Below are positions 1 through 13,701 of a DNA stretch of 64,000 nt, piece after piece. The stretch's first letter is position 1. Every line of letters begins with the position of its first letter. Below the pieces are notes generated by a model that saw nothing but the letters and a program-made list of their open reading frames with translations, was not told the origin of the DNA and did not search any database. The DNA lies in contig JBBPEB010000027.1 of assembly GCA_039096225.1 (NCBI GenBank), positions 372,001 through 436,000 on the forward strand, read 5' to 3'. Both the position numbers and the translations under genes were made by a program. This DNA is from Blastocystis sp. Blastoise (taxonomy: Eukaryota > Sar > Bigyra > Opalinata > Blastocystidae).

Positions 1-2359
1 TCTGTAGATAAATAAAAAAATATTATTAATATATAAACAATATATCTATTATATATTAATAAATACCTTTAAAAATTATATTTAAACTATTAATATTTTG
101 GTTATAATTCTCAATATAATTCAACTTTTTGATGTTTTCAAAATATGTAGTATTAACTTTATAATACATAAGTTATATAATATGTAGATAATAATATATT
201 TAAAAATAAAAAATAGTATATACTATAAAGTGTATCAAAGGAAATAAGATTCTTCTCTAATAATTCTTTTAAATGTGGAAAATAATAAATACAGTCATCT
301 ATATAACAAACAGTTAAATATAATAAATTAAATTAGTTTTTTTTAATGCCATAAATTTATAAATATAGAATACATAAATATATATACCAATTTTATCAAT
401 ATGGATTGAATGAGTATAAACAATATTATCTAAAAGAGAAACTATTTTCTGTTGTAAATAGTAATGTATTTTGTGTATACGAATAGTATCAATTAGAGAC
501 ATAATATTTATAGGAAACAAGGACGAAAAATCATCAAGGTCTATTATAAAAATATATTATATAACCATAAATATATAAATATACTTATTTCAATTGCATA
601 ATTGATAATATGTAATTGTGGGAAACATTTTTTCTTTAGTAAAGATAATTGGTAAGATCCTATATATATATATATATATATAATACTTATTTAATTCTTA
701 TATATACCATCATCATCATCATAGATGAGTTCAGTAACATTTGGAAACACATGAGTTGTCATTATTTTGTTAAATAGATTATCATAAACTTTGTTAGATA
801 ATGTTTTAACTATTTTAAATAATAATATTATATATATTAATAACTAGAAATGATTACTGCATTTTACACTTAATGTTGTTAAAGAATCGAAAACACCTTC
901 TTCAAATAATTTCATAATAATTATAGCGTCATTATGTAAGTAGTCGACTAAAACAATTTATTATATTTATTATATATTTATTTATTTACCTATATTAAAA
1001 ATGACTTTTGAAATAGACAAATAGGAACGAAAACATAATAATTGAGATATACCATGTTTAGTATATACTTTATTAATGCTATTATATATATATAGTATAA
1101 ATGGATAATATAAAAAAATAGAATATTTACGAGAATATTTTATCATTTGTTTTATCTATATATAATAATAATAAAATAAATGAATTTATAGTATATATTT
1201 ACCATCATATTCAATACTGACTATATCATATAATGTATATTTATCTTCTGTCGTACTTATTTCAACATTCGAATAATCATTTGTATATATAGCTTCACTT
1301 ACTATATTCTTATATAATTTACGTAATTCATTGTATTGTCTTTTTTCATTATAGGTATTAATAAAATCCTCAGAATAATATAATTCATTAAGATCCATAG
1401 TAGAAATCTTATTATACTCATTCATATCAGACTCAGTGTAATACTCATATTTTTTTTGTTTATTTATTTCATAATCATAATCCTCAAATAAACGAGAATA
1501 CTTTTTTATATATTCATCACTATTTGGATTTAATAACAGTTCACTTTCCTTGTAATTTGTAGTTACTATATACATATATATATTAATTATATATGTATAT
1601 ACCAGTTATCTTTAATTCTTTTAATGAAGGGAATATATCTTTAATACACGATGGACATATATATTCTAATGGAATATCTAACGCATAATCATCTATATAT
1701 ATATTATTATTATTATTTTTTATATTATATATATATACATCTAATTTCAACTTTAGTAACATTCATCATTTTAAAAAGAAGAGAATAATATAATAATTCT
1801 TCTTTTCTTTTTGGTGTTATTAATCCTATATACACATTATTTGTAAACAATAAATTACTAATACCTTTTATATTTAATCTTGTATCTAAACTAAATAACT
1901 TCATAGGCATACATGACTCATAACGTGAATCATACATTTCACTTGCAGTAAAATTATTGTTTTCTAAATATTTATAGAATAATTCTTTAATATGAAACAA
2001 TAAATCACTATTAATTTCATTATGAATGGTTACTGAATATTCATAAAGTGTTTTATATATATCATAACTATCTCGTAGATTTAAAGAAGAAATATCCACG
2101 TTTTCTTCCATTAAAAAGTGAATAACTGTTTTCATTGAAGAAGAAGACATATCTATATAATAACTACCATCCTCATATTTCTCAGAGTGTTCAATGATAT
2201 CATAAAAGGGTAATTGTTGATATTTCTCAATAAATTCTTTAGAAATCCACAATTTTGTCTCATCTTGGAATGTAAATAAATCTAGAAAAGCAAATAAATA
2301 TTTTTTAATAATATTCAAATACGTTTATCTTCAGTTAATTGAAAATCACTTGTTGACAT
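1..2359 (-). CDS. BTB-LRR-like protein J, 3'-truncated by window edge, one apparent frameshift
   Basis: Multi-exon gene whose 3' end lies beyond position 1. Exons seen: 2359-2323, 2281-1739, 1692-1603, 1565-1203, 1155-1131, 1078-990, 947-870, 809-708, then smaller exons near 659-590, 535-395 and 301-226. Exon 2 encodes a BTB/KCTD-like fold (starts near LFTFQDETKLWISKEF). Later exons each encode one leucine-rich-like unit with a core such as VFPNVTELIY. It is a paralogue of K at 22390-25972, with the same exon order. Two introns, around 1202-1156 and 1130-1079, are absent from K. The A-run read on the minus strand at 633-628 has six A where alignment to K needs five, which shifts the frame. 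That is either a sequencing indel or a lesion. Function is unknown; BTB domains usually mediate protein-protein contacts, for example as Cullin-3 adaptors. Confidence 0.6.
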
Positions 2360-3268
2360 CACTTGAATTAAACTATAATGACAATGTAATCCGATATTAA
2401 TATGTTTTAACATATACTTTATTCTATATACAATAAATAAATACTTTAGAAAATGTTATACTCTATTATAAATAGAATAAATCATAGATAAAAGAGCAAA
2501 CAAAACTTGCAACTTTTTAGAAGAATCTTCATGAAAATGAATAAAAAATGATAAGAGAATTGCTAAAAGACCGCGAATATGTTTTGTAAGATTTATTTTG
2601 TTGTATATGTCTCTTTTAGTAATTTATGAGCATTTAAAATGTTCTTTTAGATCAATTCATGCAGTATAGATTCGTATAAAGAAAAAGAAATACTGGTATC
2701 AATTGATTTTTGATTTTTTCATTTGTTTTTCTTATTATTATATTTTTTCAAACGTTGATTTTATGCTCTAAGAATTTTAAAATAATAGATAGATATGTTA
2801 AAGTGATTCAAATTTTGTTTCTATAATGTGAATGAATTCATTTTAAGATTAACTTATGAATTATTCAATAATTTTAATTAATATGATTTATATATATGCG
2901 TCTCTAGTTTATTTCATAATTAAGAATAGAAATATACCTTAGTTTAACCACATAAAAACGTATTTTGTGAAATATTTGATATAAATTCATAATAAAATAC
3001 TTTTTGAGTATAATAGCAATCTTAATATATAAATATCCATTAAAATGAATCACAGATACAATATTGACTGATATAAATAGATAAAACAATCAAACATGGA
3101 TTTTAAAACTTGTGAATTCATTTGAGGGATTCAGTTTACAACTGAAATTGTTTTAATAATTTTTATCATTTTATTATTGTCGATTTTTCATTCATATTCA
3201 ATATTCAACACCTATTTCTTATTTTAAATACAAATATCAGATATCTCTGTTATTAAAATAATTAAATA
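2360..3268. other. Intergenic A+T-rich spacer
   Basis: About 0.9 kb between two divergently oriented BTB-LRR-like genes (J minus, L plus), so it probably holds both promoters. I see no conserved element, RNA gene or plausible ORF. The minus-strand reading at 2904-3089 is low-complexity and unsupported. Confidence 0.5.
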
Positions 3269-5521
3269 ATGTTTGAAGAAGAGATGCAAAAAACAAATTG
3301 TCAAGAAAAACAAATATTATTTATATTACAGGATGAATCAACAATCACAATTTCAAATTCTCTTCTACAAAAATATCCTAATTCCATGCTTTCCTTGGTA
3401 TCTATGAATACTAATGATTTCATAGAAGAATAAAAATCGTATTACATTGATCTTCCTAGTTTATCAATACATAAAATGATCCCATTTATGGAGAATGCAA
3501 AAATTCTTGATGTTCTGCCTTTAAAAGACGTAATTTCAATTCATTCAGATATCAATTATTTTTTTTGGTGATGAATCGTATGAAGATAAGATAAAAATAT
3601 ATACATTTCTTTGGGATTCTTTACATAGTTTTGTTGTGAATAATAATTGTGAACAGTATTTTATTTTATAAATATTTATAGAATAAATGAAAGTGATGAA
3701 ATGAAAATAATACGATTTCAACTCATTATTCATGGTATATTTATTTTATTATTATATATATGAATGAATAGATATCCTAACAGAAGAGAGAAATCAATTA
3801 TTCTGTCAATATTCTCCATTATTTGATTTCTTTAATATTACAATTGTTACTTTAAAATGTATATTTATATAATATATATATTATTAATATATAGTTGATT
3901 TCTCTGAAGTTATCTCTTATGAATATATATATCCCTCCAATTTACATGAATTATTTCCAAAACTTCAAGAATATACTATTCATTGTAAGAATTTATTTAT
4001 GAATATATATATATATGTATATTTTCTCTTTATTAATGATTTTATATATGTATATATATAGTTGATTATTATCTTGAATTAGAATATTTTCACCTTCCTT
4101 ATTCTGATCTCCATTATAAAAGATTATATTCAATATATAAACAAAACTATTATAATATGTCCAGTTTAGTAATATGTCACACATATTTACAAAAATTAAC
4201 TGAAAAGAAATTATTAGAATTAGTTAAAAAACAGCTAGTTATATATACAAAAATAGATTTTTGGAAACAATTAAAAATAAAATTAAAAATGTAGATGAAC
4301 ATTTAGTTAGGGGAACTCTTCCTGATGAATATAATAATGATGAATATAAAGATTATAGGCCACCTTTATATGTAGAATGTTATTCAGACTATTCCCGTGA
4401 ATACAATAAACAAAGTAAAAAGAAGTTAAACAATAAAAAATCTTGTTCTATTTCATTTTCCGTTCAAAATATAAAGGTATTTTAGATTTATATATACATA
4501 TAGTTGTGTAAAATGAGTTTTATAAAGAAAATAAGATATACTTAACAATGTAATATATTTACATACATTTCCAAATTATAGGATAATATCTATTTTTTTG
4601 TATATATATTATTTATTATATTATATTATTAATATACTATAATTATATAGATAATAATAAGTTAAAGGATATATTGGATCAATTTATTCGTTATTTTAAT
4701 AATTATAAATTATTAAAACTCAAAGATTTATCAATAGAAATTTTTCGTAAACAAAATAATTACATATTATTGTTTTTATAGATTTTTTCTCTTAAATCTA
4801 GTATTAATGAATATAATTATTATTATATATATAACTTTAGTAGATTCAATACAGCCACTTTTATCATTCATTGAATTTATTCATAATAATCCATCTCTCT
4901 CTTTTCCTAAATTAGATTCTTTTTATATTCATTTCTTATCTGACCCAGATGGTATGTTATAATTTTATTATTTGAATAATATTAGTATATATGCTACAAA
5001 CTCTTTTGTGAATCAAATATTCAATAATAAATATATATATAGATTATATTTATAAACAAGATGATTATAATATATTAAAATCCTTTCCTTCCTTATCCTT
5101 TTCTTTACATATACCTATAACTGAAATATATATGCATTCACAATTAGGAAAATCAAGAGAAACTTCTTTTGAGTATTGTCAATATATATATAATCAATTA
5201 CAGATGGAATATACAAAAACTGTTTCTACATTACATATAAGTATATAAATATATAGTATAGTATATTAGATATTATTTAATATATTTATAATAATATATA
5301 TAATTATGCAAAATAATAATTATTCTGATGAAATAATAAAATTGATTGTTAATGGAAGATTTCCATTTTTAAAAGAACTTCAATTATTATCATGTGGTAT
5401 ATATTATATATTATATGTATAAATATAGGTTTTGCATTATATACTATTTTTTTAAATATATTATATATATTATTATATATTATATATAGAAGAAAATAAA
5501 ATTAATGACATTGAACAATAA
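3269..5521 (+). pseudogene. Decayed BTB-LRR-like gene L
   Basis: Same family as J and K but on the plus strand. An ATG at 3269 opens a BTB-like segment (LFILQDESTITISNSLLQKY). It is interrupted by an in-frame TAA at 3431-3433, and its reading continues after the stop (SYYIDLPSLSIHKMIPFM), matching YYIDMPSFSMNKVIDFL of K. A frameshift follows at the run of eight T near 3557-3565. A second lies in the five-T run near 4257-4262: the frame ending in YTKIDF must switch to the frame reading ETIKNKIKNVDEHLVRGTLP. Downstream, small exons bounded by TAG and GTATAT carry LRR-like cores (HELFPKLQEYTIH near 3940-3985, and others to 5400). A final exon ends in TAA at 5519-5521. With at least three lesions it is very likely a pseudogene. 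Confidence 0.65.
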
Positions 5522-6402
5522 TAAATAATTATATGAAAACATCAAATCATTGGTTTATTTTTTTTATTAAAGAAGGCTTTTAATATATATATATAAATAT
5601 TTTAGACAATAGCTATATGTATTATATTTCTATCAAAATTATGTTGTCCATTATAAATAGAATATATATATACACTTATAATGATTATTATATGTTATTT
5701 TTTTAGATATTTAAAGAATAATTATTACTTTTAGTACATGTTAATTGTATTATTTTGTTAAGCCTAAAAATTTTTTGTAAAAAAAGTTTATATTATTTTT
5801 TTAATAATATAATCTCATTTATATATTCTTTAGAAAAACAGACAATATCTTCTAAACATTTTACACACTTGGTGAAAATATTATAAAATGACACTTTAAG
5901 TCTGACTTAATATAGATGAATATAGATATACTATTTTATCACTATCAATAATAAACAACAGTATCACAAATGTTTGTGGTAATTGCTTTAGAGCAAAAAA
6001 AAAAAAGATCTCATGGAAAATACTGTTAACATTTAAAGAGAAATAAAATATATCATTTACATGTTTGTTTTAAAATTACAACTAAAATAATTATTCCTAT
6101 AATTTAGGAAGCTTTATAATATAACAAAGCAAGGAATAAAAATATAAAATATGATTTTTATCCATAGAAAAAAATATAATATATATAAAAATGAATAAAA
6201 ATAAATGTCAATAAAATTAACAACGAAAAAAATATATTAGAAATATAAATGTAATTAATAATATTGAAAATAAAATAGCAAAAAAAAAATTGCATAATAT
6301 AAATAGAAATAATAAATTTTAGAAAAATAATAGTTTTCTTTACATATATAATTTACTTATTATAAAATAATAATAATAAATATAATAATAATATATTTAT
6401 GT
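5522..6402. other. Intergenic A+T-rich spacer
   Basis: Lies between the 3' end of L and the 3' end of gene A, which converge here. Poly-A and TA tracts only; no gene or RNA recognised. Confidence 0.5.
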
Positions 6403-9400
6403 TTAGATTCCTCGAAGTCTTCTTTCATAGTTGTTTGTTACATTTTCAACGCTTGTATCTATAGTAGCAGATTTAATAGAAATAGATAAATTTCTAATAA
6501 ATTTTCTCATCTGATTATTATCAAGATTCTTTAATAAATAAGCATCATTATTAATATCAGAAGAAATAGTTCGAATATATAATTTAATTAAAGTATCATT
6601 ATTATCATTAATATCTTCATATCTTGTAATATATATTGTTTTTATAATAACATTAGTTGATTTCAGAATAGCTCTATAAATTGATATATAATTTGAAAAA
6701 CTTAATTTTAACGTAGAAATACCTTCAAGTTTAAGATTATAAGATATATAAGAATTATCATGAGAAGGACATTTCATATAATTAATTAATACATTTTTAA
6801 CATCAAAATTAATTTGTCTACATTGATATAAAGGATACGATTTAGTATTTTCATTATCACATGAATAAAAAGAATATTCATATAATTTCAAATTACTTGA
6901 TACATTATCATCAGCAGTACAAATAGTATTACCATATTGTTTAGAATTAATACTAATATGATCGGAAGTAATATTTGATACAATTTCATGTGAATAATGA
7001 TTTATTGTATTTAGTATTTTATTCTTACTATTGTTTATAGAATTTTGAATATTAGAAATATAATTATCTTTACTTGTACCAATAATAATATCTAATTTAT
7101 TCATTTTATCTCCCTAGAAATATATATTATTATGATTTAAATTGATTATAATATAATAATAATATATAAATAAGAATAATATATAAATAATAATAATAAT
7201 AATATATAAATAATAATAATAATAATATATATATATAATAATAATATATAAATAATAATAATATATTATATACAGTAAATATTTGACTTGCATTTGTAGT
7301 TACAATTAAGTTTGATATCATATAAGGTAATGATAAAATAATAGAACGTGCACTTTGATAACATAAATAAAAAGGATCTTCAATTGATGTTGTATTCACT
7401 AAATTAATACTCATTTCAATATTTGCTGAACCATCAATTTGTGTTTCTTTATTAACTATATATATATAATAATATTATTATTATAAATAATATATATATC
7501 ATTATTATAATATAAATTATTATATAAAAATAAATATATAAAAATAAATATATAAAAATAAATATATAAAAATAAATATATAAAAATAAATAAATAAAAA
7601 TAAATAAATAAAAATAAATAAATAAAAATAAATATATAAAAATAAATAAATAAAAATAAATAAATAAATAAAAATAAATATATATATACAGCACATTGAA
7701 TAATCAACAGGACCCCAGAAAGGTTCATAATTACCATTATGAGAACATTGTCTTTTAAGATATCCAACTTTAGTATTACTATCACATTTTGAAATAGTAT
7801 AAAATGTTAATTGTGTAGTATCATATTTTATATCTAAATATGTAGTTTCTTCACAAAATACTGGATGACATTCAGGTGTATAATTGATTTCTTCCCATTT
7901 ACCTCCTAAAGCACAGAATCGACGATTCTCTGAACCATAACCATTAGGACAATTATAATAAGAATATTTATTTGTTTCAACTTCTGGCCAATTTTCATCA
8001 CCAGGACATGTTACTCTTATTATACTTATAGTAATTTTTGTTGTTGCAACTCCACCATTTCTAGCAGTAACTGTATATTCGATAGGACCAGAAACATATG
8101 TAGCACTAACATGAATAGCACCTATATTAGTATAAAGATGAATGTCTTTAGGAAGAGCAGGAGTAATAGAAACTGTTAAACCTGTACTATCAACAAAACA
8201 TGGTATCCATATGTCTTCATTTATTTCAAAGATATATTCACTATTTTTATATGATATTGAAGTCACAGGTTTTAAATTACATGTACTTAAATCACTATTA
8301 TAAACAGTGTTATTACATATACTTGAATATGTACCACTATAATATTGTGGACAATTTCGAGAAACTTCTTTACCATTGAAAATAGGATTTATTAAATCAG
8401 TTGCTATATCACATGCACCTTCAATTCTTTTTGTATATAAACCTATTGAAGATAATTTACTACCAGTACAACTACTATTATCAATTGGTTCATTAGTAAA
8501 ATCATATAAAGTAAAGTCAATTCTATAATAAGAATTCTTTGGAAGAATTTCAAAATACTTTGTTTCAGAATATGATGTAAAATATTGATTACATATAGTA
8601 TGAATAGTTTCAGAATCAGATTCATTTATATATCCAACTAATGTCCAACAAGTTGGAGTTTGATTATTACAATATTTTCCATTTGTTATCGAATAAGATG
8701 TTATATATTCTTTTCTATTATGCATAAATTCATAAGAAAATGTAAAACTAGTTGTAGACTTATCATAAACAAAATGAGTATATTCACTATCATCAAAAGC
8801 CATATTTACTCCATTATAATCATTTACAGGTAGATTCGTAGATGTGACACTACCAAAAACATTTCGTTTTTGATTTTCTGGAATAATAGAACAAATAAAA
8901 CTAAATACATTTTCACTAGAAAATGCTGATTTTTGATGTACTTCAATAGCAAATATATTATTTCCCTCTATTAAACCCATACTAAACTGTGAAGGTATAG
9001 AACCACCTGAAACATAAGTATTCTCATTTGTATAAGTAGACAAAGTTGAAAAACTTATAGTTCCAAGAGGCATATAAATTCTATTAATTTCTTTACCATT
9101 AAGATAAATAACACAGCCACTATTTAAATAGACAGTATATTGAATAGCAGATTGTTTAGAAATATTATTTATTACAAAAATATTTCTATAATATTGTGTA
9201 TTTGTTTTACGATCACCAAATGATTGTCTATTACCAGTAGACCATTCTTGTCCAAGATAATAATCAATTTTTGTCCATTGAATATAATAAATAGTACCTA
9301 ACTGACCATCTGTATATTGCCATGTATTTAAACTAGTAGATGTTAAATAGTGAGTACTAAAAGGTATTATTAAAGGTGACCTATATTTTGTTAAACTTTG

Positions 9401-12400
9401 TTTTAAAAGAGTAGTACCATCTTCAAAATAGACTTTAATATATGTATTATCCCATCCATCATTAGCTGTATCAGTAAGCTGTAAATAATAATCACTTTGT
9501 GGTTTACAATAAGAAAAAGTTAAAATACTATAATCAGGAATATTATTATAACTTTCAAGAATTTCTATACCATCAGATCCTAATAATTTAAATCCAATTT
9601 GATTACCATAATTATCTAAACTATGATTTAGTTCAATAATAAAGATATTATTTGGAGATGAACATTCTGAAATAGAAATATTTAATGAAACAGAAGTAGG
9701 TTTACCTTGTAGAGAATAAGCATTAATAATAATAGATATAGTTCCATTAGTAACTTCAGTAGGAGTACCATATATAATACCAGTTGAACTATCAATATAT
9801 AAACCAGAAGGTAATAGAGAACTAGATTCAATAGAAAAATCTCTATAACCATTTGTAGGTTTTGAGCTAGTTAAATATGCTGATTTATATCCATATAATA
9901 TATCTTCAGAATATAATAATGTATTTATTATATCATTAGAAAGATTAATAGCAAATAAGTCTACTTCATAAAGAACATATATAATAGTTGATCCAATACT
10001 AGAAGATTTAATAAATTCTATTTTATATGAAGGATAAGATTCTTGATGAGTAATAGTATAAAAACAACGATATTCTGATCTAAAATTCCAATGAATATTA
10101 GATTCTATATCAAGAATAGTACAATTCTCATTATTAAAATCACAACCATAGAATATCCATTCAATAGGATCAGTTGTAATAGTTTGAATATTATTTTGAA
10201 AACAATATTTATTAACATAACTAGAACCATAATTATTATAAGCAAAGGTTAACCAATTTGTAGCTTCTGTTACATTTTCATGTGTTGAAGACCAAAATGT
10301 ATCATATTTACCATCAATAAGATAAGAACTACCATGTTTTTCATCAGCATTATCATGATTTGAGGTTATCTGCCATTTCTTTGATACTATATTAGATTCA
10401 ATAACTAATCTACAATAATAATACATATCAATATAAACTGGATTGTTATCCGTATTATATTTTTTAAGAACTAAAATAGCTAATACGTTTGTACCTATCT
10501 TTACTCTTTCAATAGGAATTTCAATATATTTGTTTCCATATGTTGAAGTAGAACAAGTTATATTAGACTCTGACGTAATTGTTTCATATGGTATACATCT
10601 TCTATAAACTTCATCACCATTCCAATAAAGAATAAATTCACCATAATTTCCTAAATATATTTCTAATGAATTATAATTATCAATAGAATTGATATTCATT
10701 GTACTTCTAAATAACCATAATTTTGACGTAGTCTGTGGTAAAGATGACATTGAGAGATTTATATTCCATTCAGAATAATCAGGAATATAATCAATTGAAT
10801 ACCAATTATCAGGAACTATACCATCTATTCTACCAATAGAATTACTAGAACCAAAAGGTAATACAAAATCTAAACTAAGAGGTATAGTTTGAGTTTTAGA
10901 ATGATTTAGAACACCTTCATATATACCAAGAGTACCATGTTTACTAATATAACTAATAGTTATTTTTGAATTAATATCCCATCCATATTCAGTATTAGCA
11001 ATTAATGTTAATTGATAAACATCAGCAGGAATACATATTTTAGTTAATGCAGATTTAAAATATCCTTCTCCATGTCCACTATAAACTAATTGAGAATTAC
11101 TATTTTTAATATTCCATTTTTCAGATTCACTTTCATAAGTATTCGAATAATGATCAATAGAAAGATATATTTCATCTTCACCATAACATTCTGTTACAGT
11201 AAATGTAATAGATGTACTTTCAGTAATGCCAGTTGACATTCTTGTAGCAGATATAATAATTGTTATTGGTGAAAAAGTTAATCTATTACTACCTTTAATA
11301 ATACCATTCTTATTATTTAAACTAAAACCAGTAGGTAATGTAGAATCACAAATAAAATTTGTATATCCAGTTATTATAGGAACCATCTCTACTGTATCTT
11401 TTTGATATAAAAATATGTATTTTTGTTTTTCATATTTAAGTTCATTAATCATATCTTTTGAAACAGCATAAAATTCTAATTGAGTTAATAAAACACCAAT
11501 TTTATCTGGATGAATAAAATCTTCTATAATAGTAATAATAATAGCTTATTAGTAATAAAAAAAAATAATATATATATATATAAATAAAAATAATATATGA
11601 ATATATAAAAATAGAAATAATAATAAATATTTAAAATAAAAATATACTAATTGTTAATTTATATTGATTATATGACTTGACATTATTTAATATATCAAAA
11701 TATAGTGTTTCTTCATAAGCAGTCCCATAAACAATATCGTCTTCTATATCTAATATATCCCAACTAATATTATCGTTAGAACCCGATAGAATCATATTTT
11801 TTATTCCATAATTAGATGGAAAATTAAGACTAATCGAATATTTATTTATCCATTCAGCTCTATAGATAATAGTCATTATAAAAATTATATATATAACTAA
11901 TAATAATATAAAACTAATAATAATATATAACTAATAATTATATATATAACTAATAATAGTTATAGATATAAAACTATATATACCTTCCATTATTATATGT
12001 ATATGTAATTGAATTATTTCCTGTAAATGGATAAAATTGAGCATCAGTTTGTGGATCTTCATCAAAAGCATACTCTGGTTTATTAATATCAACATCTACA
12101 AATTCTGGATCAGCTGTTGGAATACCATCTTGAGTACATGTTATATTATCACCTATATATATATATATATTGTTTATATATGTTTATAAATAAATATATA
12201 TATATATATATATATTAATTAATTAATATTAACTGAATTAATATATATATTAAAAAAAAAATTTTTATTTAAACAATAAATAAAAAATAAATTCTAAAAA
12301 AATAATTAATAAGATCTATAAATACTTGCATAAAATGGAACAATATATCCAGAAAAAGTATCTTTATGTGAAACACCATTTTTAATTGGATGGATTTCAA

Positions 12401-13701
12401 CAGCAAAAATCAATTTTTCAGTATTTTTTAAATATTCACGAATTGACTGTTTTACTCTATATACATAATATATAATATAATATAAAAAAATAAAACTACA
12501 CAATATATATATATGTACATAAACATTATATGTATATATAAGCAAATATATACATCAAATATATTATATAAAACATAACATAAAAAAATCCAAAATATAT
12601 AAAAATCAAATATATATATACACTCTATATGATTCTTCATAATTATCAGCAATAGCACCATCGCTTGGACTTACATTTTCAGAGCTATAATCATATATAT
12701 TTACTAATAATAGACTCAAATATAATATATAATTATTAAAGAAAAAATTATTAATATATAAATATTAATTATAACAATATATATTATTTTAATTAATATT
12801 TATAGATAACTGTCAAAATAATTAAATATCATATTAAAATAAAACATAAATATATATACTATTTTATATTAAATCTATAGATTTCTCTTCCATTAATATA
12901 TACAATTACACCTTCATTTGTATAAATACCAGATTCAAACAAGAAAAAATCATCAGAAAAATGAGGATTATCAAAACTAGTTATATAATATCTAGTTGTT
13001 TCAGCAAGAGTATTTGGGAAATTTCCAGGTTTATAATTAGCCCAAGTATTATCATTAATAGCAGTAGTCGTCCAATCAGTTGTAAGTTGAGGAACAACAG
13101 AATATTTCCAAGATTTATCATATAACAAATTACCCACTATATATAACGATGATTAATGATCAATTATTAAAAATAGAATATAAAGAAAATGAAAATCTAA
13201 ATTTAACTTACAATCTAGTATCCAATCTGTTGTATATAAATCAAAATTATAGCCAACTAACTTCTCAACACCATTTACATATACCACGAACAAAGATTTA
13301 TACCAGTGCTCTTCATATCTAAAAGAAAAAAGACAATGAGACCATGTTCAATAAAATATGTAATATTAAGTTTAATAAAATAAATATACGCTTGAAAAGT
13401 TGTAAACGTATAGACACTAGGAGTAAAGCAATAAGAATAAGTAAAATTTCGATTATTCCAACTATTTCCATCAATTGTCTCTATTAAATCACCTTTAATA
13501 CCATAAGTACCTTTATAAATAAATAGCTTTTCTTTCTCTGCCTCATCTCCATGCATACGTTCAAGACGAACATAATAATTAGGCGCTAAACAATCAGCTT
13601 CTACAGCATCTTGACTTAAACCTAAAGAATGTATAAAGCAGATTCATGTAATATATACATGGTACAAGAAGTAGCAATAGCAAAAGACAAATAGCTTTCA
13701 T
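6403..13701 (-). CDS. Giant secreted He_PIG/discoidin/CCP multidomain protein A (1986 aa)
   Basis: Eleven exons: 13701-13659, 13621-13390, 13318-13212, 13136-12860, 12684-12622, 12456-12326, 12152-11984, 11859-11648, 11523-7690, 7455-7274, 7113-6403. They total 5961 nt, an exact multiple of three. The start gives a signal peptide, MKAICLLLLLLLVPCLSQDA. Next come a Cys-containing N module (to about residue 125), a jelly-roll-like module with VYINGREIYRFNI, and discoidin-like exons 7-8 (GSNDNISWDIL, YNQYKLTI). Exon 9 (residues about 412-1689) holds three He_PIG Ig-like repeats (LPSGLYIDSSTGIIYGTP), further VIYLNGKEINRIYMPLG modules and a CCP-like Cys module near residues 1583-1628. The C-terminal domain carries ISIYRAILKSTNVIIKTIYI and ends RRLRGI. 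No transmembrane segment is evident, so it is probably secreted or peripheral at the surface. An adhesin role is inference. Closest relatives are C and D. Confidence 0.85.
7523..7680. repeat. AAATA-type tandem repeat inside intron 9 of gene A
   Basis: Imperfect tandem array of AAAATAAATA and AAATATAT units within the intron 7689-7456. Read on the minus strand it is stop-free (Phe-Ile-Tyr-Leu repeats), which artificially extends ORFs across the splice junction; it is not coding. Confidence 0.8.

Noticed and set aside
7130-7785. Several overlapping minus-strand ORFs rich in Tyr, Leu, Phe and Ile
   Set aside because: They read through introns 9 and 10 of gene A, which consist of A/T repeats; splice sites and paralogue exon lengths show they are not coding.
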